Shown here piece after piece: positions 45,791 through 53,403 of a DNA stretch of 64,000 nt. Position 1 is the first letter of the stretch. Every line of letters begins with the position of its first letter. The position numbers were made by a program, and so were the translations under genes. The notes under the pieces are model-generated. The model was not told where the DNA came from, made no database searches, and was given only the letters and a program-made list of their open reading frames with translations. This stretch comes from JAFMJV01 sp963800275 (GTDB lineage Bacteria; Chloroflexota; Limnocylindria; Limnocylindrales; CSP1-4), in NCBI GenBank assembly GCA_963800275.1, contig CAWDAI010000007.1, forward strand, positions 372,001 through 436,000. The letters are read 5' to 3'.

Positions 45791-46678
45791 ATGAAACGCA
45801 AACTCATGAGCATGGCCGAGGCGGCTCGTCTGGTGCCCTCAGGAAGCACTGTCGCGGTCGGTGGCAGCATCATCAGGCGGTCTCCGGTCGGCCTTCGTCC
45901 GGGAGTTGATCCGCCAAGGCACATCCGATCTGCGCGTCCTCGCGTACCCCGCCGGATTCACCATGGACATGCTGGCCGGCGCCGGTGCGGTGAGACGAGT
46001 GGAAGCGGTCTATGAGGGCTTGTTCCAGTTCGGGATGGCCTACAACTTCCGGCGGGGCGTGGAGCAGGGGACGATCGAGATCCGCGACTTCCCGGAAACG
46101 TCGATGATCGCTCGCTTCCGCGCCGCTGCGCCAGGGTATCTCGTTCATGCCCACCGACGTCCTGCTAGGCACCGGCATGGCCGCGCACAATCCCGACCAG
46201 ATCAGGCAAATCACCTGCCCCTTCACGGGCAGGAGCTATCACGCGGTCGAGGCCGCCGTCGCGGATTTCACCGTCCTGCATGGGTACATCGGCGATGAGT
46301 ACGGGAACGTGCAATTCCCGGTGCAGCGAGACAGCGATGACATCGACCCCATCATGGCCAAGGCTGCGGAACGCCTCATCGTCACGGTCGAGAAGATCGT
46401 GCCACACGAGGAGATCTTGCGACGGCCAAACCTGACGTACATCCCGCATCTCTGGGTGGAGGCGATCGTGGAGGCGCCCTTCGGCGCGCACCCGCTCAGC
46501 TGTGACGGTTACTACGACGAGGATGCGGCCCACATGGAGTACTACCAGGCCTGCTCCAGGGAAGACCGAACTTCGATGACTATGCAGCGGACTATATCCA
46601 TGGTGTCGATGATCACTGGGAGTACCTGCGCAAGCGCCCTGACTCCCCGAGCGCATCTTCGAGCTCTCCGTACGTTAG
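45791..46678 (+). pseudogene. CoA transferase alpha subunit (GctA/CatI-like), frameshifted
   Basis: ATG 45791 opens KLMSMAEAARLVPSGSTVAV then GGSIIRRSP. A shift leads to AFVRELIRQGTSDLRVLAY, AGAGAVRRVEAVYEGLFQFG and YNFRRGVEQGTIEIRDFPE. Another leads to FMPTDVLLGTGMAAHNPDQI, GRSYHAVEAAVADFTVLHGY and GNVQFPVQRDSDDIDPIMAK. The last piece (RKRPDSP region, then PERIFELSVR) ends at TAG 46676-46678. This is the alpha chain of glutaconate/3-oxoadipate-type CoA transferases. Three or more shifts are present. It should pair with the beta gene that follows. Confidence 0.75.
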
Positions 46679-46688
46679 GAGCGGAACG

Positions 46689-47499
46689 ATGGCCTTCGCG
46701 GACGACTACACCCTCAATGAGCTCTGGTGGTCGTGGCATCGCGAGAGTTGCGCGACGGTGATCTCGCCTTCGTGGGCGTCGGGACCGCCGGTCGGGCATT
46801 CACGCTGGCGGTGGGCATCCCTATCGCCTCGGCCAGGCTGGCACAGCTGACGCACGCACCCGAACATCACGATCTACTGGGGCAACCTGCTCAGTCCGGA
46901 CCTGACCCGCATCCCGCCCAAGCTGACGCAGCACCACATCACGACATGGCCCTGACGCGAGCCAGATGGCTCACACTGGCGATAAGTGCGACATGCTCGC
47001 CCGTCGCCAGTTCGACGTCTCGTTCGACTCTGCGCCCCAGATCGACCGTTATGGCAACCTGAACATCACCGCCATCGGTGACTACCAGAAGCCTACGTCC
47101 GCCTCGTCGGATGCCTGGCGCAGACCGACCACTTCGCTTACGTCAAGCGCCCCCTCGTGATCACGGACCTGCGCGCCCGCACGTTCGTGGAGCGCGTCGA
47201 CTTCATCACCAGCGTGGGGCACCTCGAGGGCGCCGGTTCCCGCGAACGGCTCGGGCTCGACCCAGGTGGGCCATGGCGTGTCATCACGGACATGGCCGTG
47301 TTCGGCTTCAACGCCGAGTCCAAGGAGATGGAGCTCCTTTCGGTCCATCCCGGCGTGACGGTCGGCGCGGTGCTGGGGGCCATGAGCTTCCGTCCGCTGG
47401 TTCCCGACGAGGTCCCGGTCACAGAGGCGCCGACGACGGAACAAGTCCGCCTCATCAGGGAGGAGATCGATCCGAACGGAGATCCTGCTGGTCGCCTGA
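46689..47499 (+). pseudogene. CoA transferase beta subunit, frameshifted
   Basis: ATG 46689 gives MAFADDYTLNEL, then in other frames ELRDGDLAFVGVGTAGRAFT (the beta-chain catalytic-region loop), GIPIASARLAQLTHAP, ITIYWGNLLSPD-like sequence, ARRQFDVSFDSAPQIDRYGN and finally a long intact piece: YVKRPLVITDLRARTFVERV, GPWRVITDMAVFGFN, LLSVHPGVTVGAVLGAMSFR. The family C-terminus ILLVA ends at TGA 47497-47499 in yet another frame. At least four shifts occur. The usual catalytic Glu region lies in the broken N-terminal part and cannot be checked. Confidence 0.72.
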
Positions 47500-47545
47500 G
47501 TCGCGACCGAGCCGCAGCTTTCCGACGGGTCCTGGGCCCCGCGGG

Positions 47546-48529
47546 TCAATCGCCAGACCGAACGAAGCCGAGATTCTTGTCGACGACCGCCTTGAGTGCC
47601 TGGCCGGCGACATAGCGCCCCAGGTTGTCAAGGAACGCGGCCGTCAAGAGTGCAGGCGTCTCCGCAATGGTGCCCGCCGTGTGCGGGGAGACGATGACCG
47701 TCGGCAGTGACCAAAGCGGGCTCTGGGGAGCCAGGGGTTCGTCCTCGAAGACGTCGAGCGCTGCCCCCGCCAAGCGCGCCGATGCCACGGCCTCGCTTAG
47801 CGCGGCTTCGACCACGATGGGCCCTCGGCCGATGTTGATGACGTGGGCTCGTGGCGGCAAGGCCCCGAGCTCCGGGGCACCGATGAGGCCCTCGGTGTCT
47901 GCGGTGAGAGGCGCGGCGATGATGAGCCAATCGGCACTCGGCAGGATGTTCCGCAGCGCGGTGATGGCGAGGATCCGTCCTTCTCCCGGGACGCCCGGTC
48001 GCCCCGAGCGAGCGACGAGCGTTACGTCCAGACCGATGGAGCGGAGTAGCCGCCCTATCGCACGGCCCACGGTGCCCGCGCCGACGATGACGGCGTGCGC
48101 ACCGGCCAACGAGCCGAGCACCCTTGGGTGCCACCGTCGCTCTGCCTGTGCCCGCGTCGTCCCAGGCACATCCTTCACGAGCGCCAGCATCAGCGCTAGC
48201 ACGTACTCGGACAACGCGCCATCGAAGATGCCCTGGCTGTTGGTGACCGTTACGTCGCTCTCGCGAAGGCCCGGGAATAGTGCCCAGTCGACCCCCACCG
48301 CACCGATATGCAGCCACCGCAATCGCCTCGCCATCGACCAATTGGACCGCAGCGCATCGTGAGGTGGCCCGTAGTGGAAGACTACGTCGCAGTCCTCGAG
48401 TGCGGAACGCACCGCATCCATATCCGCGGCCATCAGATAGCGTGCGCCGGTGGTCAGCTCCGGGATCCCTGGTGGCGGCCGTCCGGCCTGATGCCCCACG
48501 ACGAGCACGCGCGGCTTCTCGCGGGTCAC
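47546..48529 (-). CDS. D-isomer-specific 2-hydroxyacid dehydrogenase
   Basis: This 327-residue intact NAD(P)-dependent dehydrogenase has the nucleotide site AVIVGAGTVGRAIGRLLRSI, WLHIGAVGVDWAL and VTVTNSQGIFDGALSEYVLA in the substrate domain, and the catalytic triad as Arg in HVINIGRGPIVVEAAL, Glu in LDVFEDEPLAPQSPLW and His in VSPHTAGTI. It reduces or oxidises 2-keto/2-hydroxy acids such as glyoxylate or 2-keto sugar acids. It is convergent with the CoA transferase genes and about 95 bases downstream of the TIM-barrel gene on the same strand, so the two probably share the promoter at 49.46-49.76 kb. Confidence 0.9.
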   Translation of the reverse strand: MTREKPRVLVVGHQAGRPPPGIPELTTGARYLMAADMDAVRSALEDCDVVFHYGPPHDALRSNWSMARRLRWLHIGAVGVDWALFPGLRESDVTVTNSQGIFDGALSEYVLALMLALVKDVPGTTRAQAERRWHPRVLGSLAGAHAVIVGAGTVGRAIGRLLRSIGLDVTLVARSGRPGVPGEGRILAITALRNILPSADWLIIAAPLTADTEGLIGAPELGALPPRAHVINIGRGPIVVEAALSEAVASARLAGAALDVFEDEPLAPQSPLWSLPTVIVSPHTAGTIAETPALLTAAFLDNLGRYVAGQALKAVVDKNLGFVRSGD

Positions 48530-48623
48530 CCGAGGAGACCGTCGAGCTGCCCAGGAGACACGTCCCTCGATGCCGCCGCGAGCGCTGTGAACCGTGCCAC
48601 CCCGATCCCCGGGGATGGTCCCA

Positions 48624-49463
48624 TCACGCAGCGGCGCTTGCTGCGTGCTCCGCGAGGAACGCCGCCACGCGCGGGGCGTCAGCGGCCGCGAGGTCCTGTG
48701 CGATGACGGGGACGCGATGGGGGAGGGCAGCGTGAAGTCTCATCACCAGCTCATAGTCCATGCCGCCGGTACCCGGAGCCGCATATCCGGAGGCCGCCAC
48801 GTCCTTGGCATGCACGCCAGCGACGTGGCCGCCTAGCGCTTCGAAGGCCTCGGTGAGGATCTCCTGTTGCCGCGGAAGGGTGCTCTCGGTCAGGAGATTG
48901 GCGGGATCGAGCACGACCGCGAGGTAGCGGGCGTCACCTCCCAGTTCCCGGAACAGTTGCACCGCGGCACTCGCGTCGCAGACGACGTTGCCGCGTTCCG
49001 GTTCGATACCGAGTCGTACCCCCGCGTCGATCGCGACCGGGATGAGCGCGTCCAGTGTGCTCCGCAGGTCGTGCCACGCCGCAGATGTCACGTTGTCACG
49101 GTGTGCCCGCCAGTTGCTGTCAGGATCGCGGGTACCTGTGCACAAGGTAACGACCTCAGCTTCCATGGCCCCGGCTCCGGCGATGTTCACTCCGCATGCC
49201 CTGATCCCGGCCTCCCGCAGGGCCAGATCCGGATGGATCGCGTTGAAGGTGCCCGAGACCGCCCAGACGCGCACGCCGCCGGCCTCGAACGACCGCGAGA
49301 TCGCCCGGGCCTCGTCGGCGGTCAACGTGGGGTCGAGGGATGGGCGCCCGATCGCGACCAGGTTGAGCTGCGTGGCGGTGAACCCCGCGGCACTGATGCG
49401 CGCGGCGACCTCATCTGGTGGCCCCGGGGGAAAAACTCTGGCGAACACGCCGAGCTCGATCAT
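48624..49463 (-). CDS. xylose-isomerase-like TIM-barrel sugar isomerase/epimerase
   Basis: This 279-residue AP-endonuclease-2/xylose isomerase-like TIM-barrel protein has metal ligands expected in GVRLGIEPERGN (Glu), YLAVVLDPANLL (Asp), GHVAGVHAKDVAA (His) and VPVIAQDLAA. The N-terminus IELGVFARVFPPGPPDEV resembles sugar-phosphate or inosose isomerases/dehydratases of the IolE/IolI group. Identity within the group cannot be fixed. ATG 49463 has GGCAGG seven bases upstream. The longer open frame to 49697 has no such site. It diverges from the regulator genes, with operator copy 3 in the shared promoter region. Confidence 0.85.
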   Translation of the reverse strand: MIELGVFARVFPPGPPDEVAARISAAGFTATQLNLVAIGRPSLDPTLTADEARAISRSFEAGGVRVWAVSGTFNAIHPDLALREAGIRACGVNIAGAGAMEAEVVTLCTGTRDPDSNWRAHRDNVTSAAWHDLRSTLDALIPVAIDAGVRLGIEPERGNVVCDASAAVQLFRELGGDARYLAVVLDPANLLTESTLPRQQEILTEAFEALGGHVAGVHAKDVAASGYAAPGTGGMDYELVMRLHAALPHRVPVIAQDLAAADAPRVAAFLAEHAASAAA

Positions 49464-49700
49464 CGTGACACCTGCCTTGGAAGGGCAACACTGGCTGGAC
49501 GTTCCGCTATCAGTATCGAGATGCCATGGCACCAGTCCCTTCCATGCTAGGCCGTCTCGATCGGCATCGTGCACTTGCCCGGTCGGCGTGTCCGGAGTCG
49601 AACAGACGGGGGGCGGACCAAGTCGCTTACCTAAGACGCCTTCCGTGAGCGTGCTAATACACGCCTCCGTGAGTGTGCTTGACGAACGGCCTAACATGAA

Positions 49701-49727
49701 TCGAAACGTTTCGCGAACCGATTTTCC
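49701..49727. promoter_or_regulatory. tandem LacI-type operator, copy 3
   Basis: TCGAAACGTTTCGCGAACCG continues into ATTTTCC. It has the same GAAACGTTTCG core and a second CG centre 12 bases later (49707/08 and 49719/20). It lies between the divergent TIM-barrel gene and the CoA-transferase-stub/lacI pair, about 470 bases upstream of the repressor's own start, which indicates autoregulation. Confidence 0.7.
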
Positions 49728-49758
49728 TTCAGAGGACTTGTTCTAGGATGCCTTCCGC

Positions 49759-50184
49759 TTGGGCGACGCTGTATCTCCGATGGTAAACCTTGCATCTACG
49801 GCTGGGATCGAGCGCAGCCGGAGCCTGTTCACGCTGACCGGCGATTGCACGCGAGGATTCTGGGACCGGCCGGTTGCCGCAGGGTCGGTCGTCGTGACGA
49901 GGCCGCGGTCGCCCGGCTGTTCGAAGTTGGTGATCTCCTCGGGATACTGCATGAAGTGCATCTTCGCCTTTGACGACAATGGCGATGTCTTCGTCCGCTC
50001 CATCCACCCCGGTGTCACCGAAAACGAGCTGCGTGAGAGCACTGGGTGTGCGCTCCCGCCAATGGATATTCCTATGACAGAGGCGCCATCACCGGCAGAG
50101 CGCGACATCTTGCGGAGGGTCGTGGACCCAGCCGGTCTGCTGCGCACGACCGGGCTCGTCGCCCCTCCGGCATCGGGTCCGTGA
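49759..50184 (+). pseudogene. CoA transferase beta C-terminal stub coupled to lacI
   Basis: The frame (TTG 49759 or ATG 49780) gives 141 residues or fewer. The N-terminal half is not recognised. From about residue 66, CIFAFDDNGDVFVRSIHPGV, then TENELRESTGC, followed by PMTEAPSPAERDILRRVVDP matches the C-terminal ~70 residues of glutaconate-type CoA transferase beta chains, as in the copy at 46.7-47.5 kb. The catalytic part is missing, so this is a truncated second copy. It is kept open and overlaps the LacI start (GTGA), so it may now serve as a translated leader for the regulator. Confidence 0.65.
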
Positions 50185-51251
50185 CGACGCTCGCCGACGT
50201 CGCCCGCCGAGCGGGCGTCTCCGTCTCCACCGCATCCTACGTCGTCTCGGGAGCCCGCCCCGTGGGCCAAGAGACGCGCCAACGCGTGCTCGACGCCATC
50301 GCCGAGACAGGCTACACGCCGGACTCCGTCGCTCGATCACTGCGGGGGCGTCGGTCGGAGGCGATCGGGCTCGTCTTGCCTGATATCCGCAACCCGTTCT
50401 TCGCCAACGTCATCGACGGCGTAGAGACTGAGGCCAGGGCGCAGAAGCAGACCCTCCTGTTCGTCAACTCGGCCGAGGATCCCGAGCTCGAGGTCGACGC
50501 CTTGCGCCAGCTCCGTTCCCGGCGGGTCGATGGACTGATCGTCGGTCTGACGCGCAACATGCCGCAGCAGGCCCTCGATGGCCTCCGCGCGGCCAGGGTG
50601 CCGGTGGTCCTCGTCGACCGTGCCGGCCCACCCGAGTTTGACCAGGTGCTGGTGGCCAACGACGTCGCCACCATGGTGCTGGTCGACCACCTGCTCGAGG
50701 CCGGGCACCAGCGCATTGCCATGATTGCCGGTGTCCGCGGGATCTCGACTGCCGAGGATCGGATCGCCGGCTTTGTTGGCGCGCTTGAACGTGCCGGCCT
50801 GGCTGTCGGCGAGTCGGTCATCATCGACGGCGGGTCCAGGAGGGAATTGGCGCGTGCAGCGGTCACGGACGCCCTGAGCTCAGGGCGGCGGTTCGACGCG
50901 CTCGTTGTGGGCAACAACGAGATGACGCTGGGTACGCTCGAGGCGATCTCATTGCTGGGCCTGCGTGTCCCCGACGATATCGCGGTCGTATCGGTCGATG
51001 ACCTTCCGACCGGGGATCTACTGGCCTCGCCGCTCACGGCAGTCGTGCAGCCGAGCTTCGCCATCGGGCGCGAGGCCATGCGTCTGCTGCTCCGACGGAT
51101 CCAGTCACCGGAGGCCAGCGCCCAGCACGTCCGCCTCCGGGCGGGATTCGTCCACCGGCGCTCCTGCGGTTGTTCGGCGCGCCTGGCCCACGCACTCGGT
51201 CGCGCCGAGGCTGTGGACGCCGACGAGGCGAAGGGCCTCGAATCGACATGA
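50181..51251 (+). CDS. LacI-family transcriptional regulator (island regulator)
   Basis: The protein has 356 residues from GTG 50181. The N-terminal helix-turn-helix is TLADVARRAGVSVSTASYVV, with a hinge at TPDSVARSLRGRRSEAIGLV. The effector domain follows (LPDIRNPFFANVIDGVETEA; DALVVGNNEMTLGTLEAISL; DDIAVVSVDDLPTGDLLASP), as in periplasmic-binding-protein-like LacI/GalR repressors. A Cys-containing tail (SCGCSARLAHALG) is extra. It overlaps the CoA-transferase stub before it and the cyclase-family gene after it. Three matching tandem operators in the island, one upstream of its own transcription unit, make it the likely regulator of the whole catabolic set. The inducer is unknown. Confidence 0.92.
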   Translation: MTTLADVARRAGVSVSTASYVVSGARPVGQETRQRVLDAIAETGYTPDSVARSLRGRRSEAIGLVLPDIRNPFFANVIDGVETEARAQKQTLLFVNSAEDPELEVDALRQLRSRRVDGLIVGLTRNMPQQALDGLRAARVPVVLVDRAGPPEFDQVLVANDVATMVLVDHLLEAGHQRIAMIAGVRGISTAEDRIAGFVGALERAGLAVGESVIIDGGSRRELARAAVTDALSSGRRFDALVVGNNEMTLGTLEAISLLGLRVPDDIAVVSVDDLPTGDLLASPLTAVVQPSFAIGREAMRLLLRRIQSPEASAQHVRLRAGFVHRRSCGCSARLAHALGRAEAVDADEAKGLEST

Positions 51252-52216
51252 GTCCCACCGGGCCGCGCTGGCCCCGCTATCGCGACCTTCCATCGGCTAC
51301 CGAGTCGCGACCGGCGAGCTCGTCGTGGGGACTTTTCGGCGAGACCGACCAGGTCGGGACACTCAACTTGATCACTCCCGACGCGGTCCGGCGAGCGGCA
51401 TCGCTCGTGCGCTGGGGCACCGTCTTTCCTTTGAATTGGCGCGCAGACCTGCCCTCGCCCCCGGTGCTGGGACGCTCGGCTGCGCGCCGCGTGGAAAAGG
51501 ACCTCGAGCCTGGGACGGATGACTACTACGACAACTACTACCCGCAGGCCTCGAGCCAGTGGGACGCCCTGCGCCATGTCGGCCATCCGACGTACGGCTA
51601 CTACAACGGTATCGAGCTAGACGACCGCCGGGACCCGGGCGTGGCGCACCTGGGAATCGACCGCTGGGCCACGCGAGGGATCGCCGGCCGTTTCGTGCTG
51701 ATCGATATCGGGCGCATTCACGAAGGACGTGGCAACCCCATGGCCCAGGACGAGGCGATTGCCGTAACGGTCGATGAGCTAGAGGCATCACTGCGGGTCC
51801 ACCAGCTAGAGCTCGAGAGCGGTGACATCCTGCTAGTCCGCTTCGGTTGGACCGCCTGGTACGAGCGGCTCCCCCGGGCCCGGCGGGAGCAATTGGCCTC
51901 GGCGGAGATGTTCCCGGCTCCCGGGCTCGCCGCAGCGGAGCGGACCGCCGAGTGGCTGTGGGATCACGGGGTCGCGGCCGTGGCAACGGACACGCCGGCG
52001 CTGGAGACGATGCCTTTCGACCGAACGTCAACCGACGGATTTCTACACTACCGCCTGGTCACGTTTCTGGGCATGGCCATCGGTGAACTCTTCGACCTGG
52101 AGGGATTGGCCGCGGACTGTGATGCCAACCGGGTATACGAAGGGTTGTTCACCTCAGCGCCGATGAACTACCCCGGAGGTTCGGGCTCGCCCGCGAACGC
52201 GCTGGCGATCAAGTAG
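51248..52216 (+). CDS. cyclase-family (kynurenine formamidase-like) metal hydrolase
   Basis: The protein has 322 residues, intact, from ATG 51248 overlapping the lacI stop. It matches the PF04199 cyclase family in its larger subgroup: LFGETDQVGTLNLITPDAVR at the start, QASSQWDALRHVGHPTYGYY, where the Asp and His of the metal site lie, LDDRRDPGVAHLGIDRWATR, and AVATDTPALETMPFDR near the end. Members hydrolyse cyclic or amide compounds (formylkynurenine, isatin, lactam or lactone-like rings). Here a role in opening a ring of a catabolic intermediate is a guess. A GGAAGGAGG-rich leader then starts the truncated CaiB gene. Confidence 0.85.
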   Translation: MSPTGPRWPRYRDLPSATESRPASSSWGLFGETDQVGTLNLITPDAVRRAASLVRWGTVFPLNWRADLPSPPVLGRSAARRVEKDLEPGTDDYYDNYYPQASSQWDALRHVGHPTYGYYNGIELDDRRDPGVAHLGIDRWATRGIAGRFVLIDIGRIHEGRGNPMAQDEAIAVTVDELEASLRVHQLELESGDILLVRFGWTAWYERLPRARREQLASAEMFPAPGLAAAERTAEWLWDHGVAAVATDTPALETMPFDRTSTDGFLHYRLVTFLGMAIGELFDLEGLAADCDANRVYEGLFTSAPMNYPGGSGSPANALAIK

Positions 52217-52241
52217 TCGTGGAAGGAGGTTCGGAGGAGGC

Positions 52242-52621
52242 ATGACGGACAACGCTATCGACAATACGGGGCAGTCAGGCGCGGGTGGCCCGCTGGCCGG
52301 CCTCAAGGTCCTTGACCTGTCACGGTTCATCTCCGGGCCGTTGTGCGCGTCCCTGCTCGCTGAGATGGGCGCCGATGTCATCAAGGTCGAGCGACCCGGC
52401 GGGGAGGGTGCATTCGTGTCGCGGTGCGGGCATGCCTTGATTTTCGGTGCCGTGAAGAACCTGATGCTCGCGGCGCGGGCCTACGGCATCGGCGGGAGCT
52501 AACGACACTCTACGCGGCCCACGAGGGGGAAGTGGGCGCGCTGATCGGGTTGCCCGAGAACGCGAAGACGATGGGGTTGATCCCGCTCGGTTATCCCGCG
52601 TCGCGCGAGGCATCCAAGTAG
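52242..52621 (+). pseudogene. CaiB-type CoA transferase start joined to nitroreductase tail
   Basis: From ATG 52242, behind a GGAGGAGG site, residues 1-56 are a clear family III CoA transferase N-terminus (LKVLDLSRFISGPLCASLLA, then EMGADVIKVERPGGEG). At about 52418-52430 the sequence changes to VKNLMLAARAYGIGGS and, after a frameshift near 52500, LTTLYAAHEGEVGALIGLPE, then MGLIPLGYP. This is the C-terminal part of a nitroreductase-family flavoprotein. Two unrelated truncated genes are thus joined within ~10 bases. It lies about 180 bases inside the tRNA end of the island, so it marks a recombination or deletion junction. Confidence 0.75.
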
Positions 52622-52798
52622 GTAGTAAGCCAGGAACGCGTGGGGGCGCCACAAATCGAGGCCGGAACCGCAGGTGGTCAAGCTGACGCCACCCCGCTTG
52701 CTCTTCTGACCTTCCTCGGGTGGAACACAGGGGTCAACGTAGGGGTGAAGACCGCTATTTCGGCCGGTAGGTGCCTGGAACCCGGCCTTCTCATGCCT

Positions 52799-52848
52799 GA
52801 AAGTGGAGCCGACACTCGGATTTGAACCGAGGACCTGCTGTTTACGAA
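52799..52848 (-). repeat. att site C within tRNA-Thr (50-base direct repeat partner)
   Basis: This sequence is identical to 25452-25501. It covers the tRNA 3' half and five flanking bases. To its left, at 52728-52798, are AGGGGT-type repeats and a GCTATTTCGGCCGG segment shared with the flank of copy B. Confidence 0.85.
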
Positions 52849-52878
52849 ACAGCTGCTCTACCACTGAGCTATGTCGGC
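52804..52878 (-). tRNA. tRNA-Thr(CGT)
   Basis: The minus strand folds into a full cloverleaf: acceptor GCCGACA paired with TGTCGGC, D arm GCTC/GAGC, anticodon arm GCTGT/ACAGC with loop TTCGTAA (anticodon CGT, reading ACG, Thr), and T arm CTCGG/CCGAG with loop TTCAAAT. CCA is encoded in the gene. The discriminator is T. The sequence resembles bacterial tRNA-Thr genes. Its 3' half is the target duplicated at 25.45 kb and, in part, at 10.38 kb. Confidence 0.97.
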
Positions 52879-53002
52879 CTCGCGCGACATTCTAGCGGGG
52901 TCCGAGGCGATCCGCGATGACCGCCCCCGGCGACTGGGGCTCGTCTGACCCGGGTGGCCGCCGGCGCTGGCGGGTCAGGAGCCCGTTCGGGATACCACAG
53001 GG

Positions 53003-53287
53003 TCAGGTGCCGGACTGGCGGCGCCCCATCACGAAATCGGCGACGACGACCGCGATGATGGCGCCGATGACCGCGACCACGATGGACGCGAGGTTGAGGA
53101 TGTCGCCCTCTTCCCGCCCGGTATTGAAGCCGAGCGCACCCACGATGAACCCGCCGACGACCGCGCCCACGATGCCGAGCGCGATGTGGCCGATGACGCC
53201 TAGGCCTTCGTCGCCTTTCACGAACAGACCGGCCACGTACCCGGCGATGGCACCAAGGACGAGCCAGGCGATGATGTCGATGATCAT
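53003..53287 (-). CDS. GlsB/YeaQ/YmgE-family small membrane protein
   Basis: The protein has 94 residues from ATG 53287 (GGGAG seven bases upstream). It has three predicted transmembrane helices: IIAWLVLGAIAGYVAGLFV, then LGVIGHIALGIVGAVVGGFI with VGALGF, and IVVAVIGAIIAVVVADFVMG. The GD-x-GLGVIG loop between the first two is typical of transglycosylase-associated (Tag) proteins. The biochemical role of the family is unsettled, and many members are induced by stress. It sits alone next to the tRNA, in unbroken chromosomal DNA. Confidence 0.88.
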   Translation of the reverse strand: MIIDIIAWLVLGAIAGYVAGLFVKGDEGLGVIGHIALGIVGAVVGGFIVGALGFNTGREEGDILNLASIVVAVIGAIIAVVVADFVMGRRQSGT

Positions 53288-53403
53288 GTCCGTTCTCCCT
53301 CTGTTGCGGAGGGCAAGATTACTCCTGGCACGGTACGAAGTCTCGTTCATCCTGGGCTCATATGTCGGAACTTGCGATCGTGGAGCTACCGGGCCCGGTC
53401 CGG

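Noticed and set aside
48624..49697. Long start of the TIM-barrel gene at 49697
   Set aside because: The added 78 residues are low in structure, cover operator-proximal DNA and lack a ribosome site. ATG 49463 begins the family's first beta strand.
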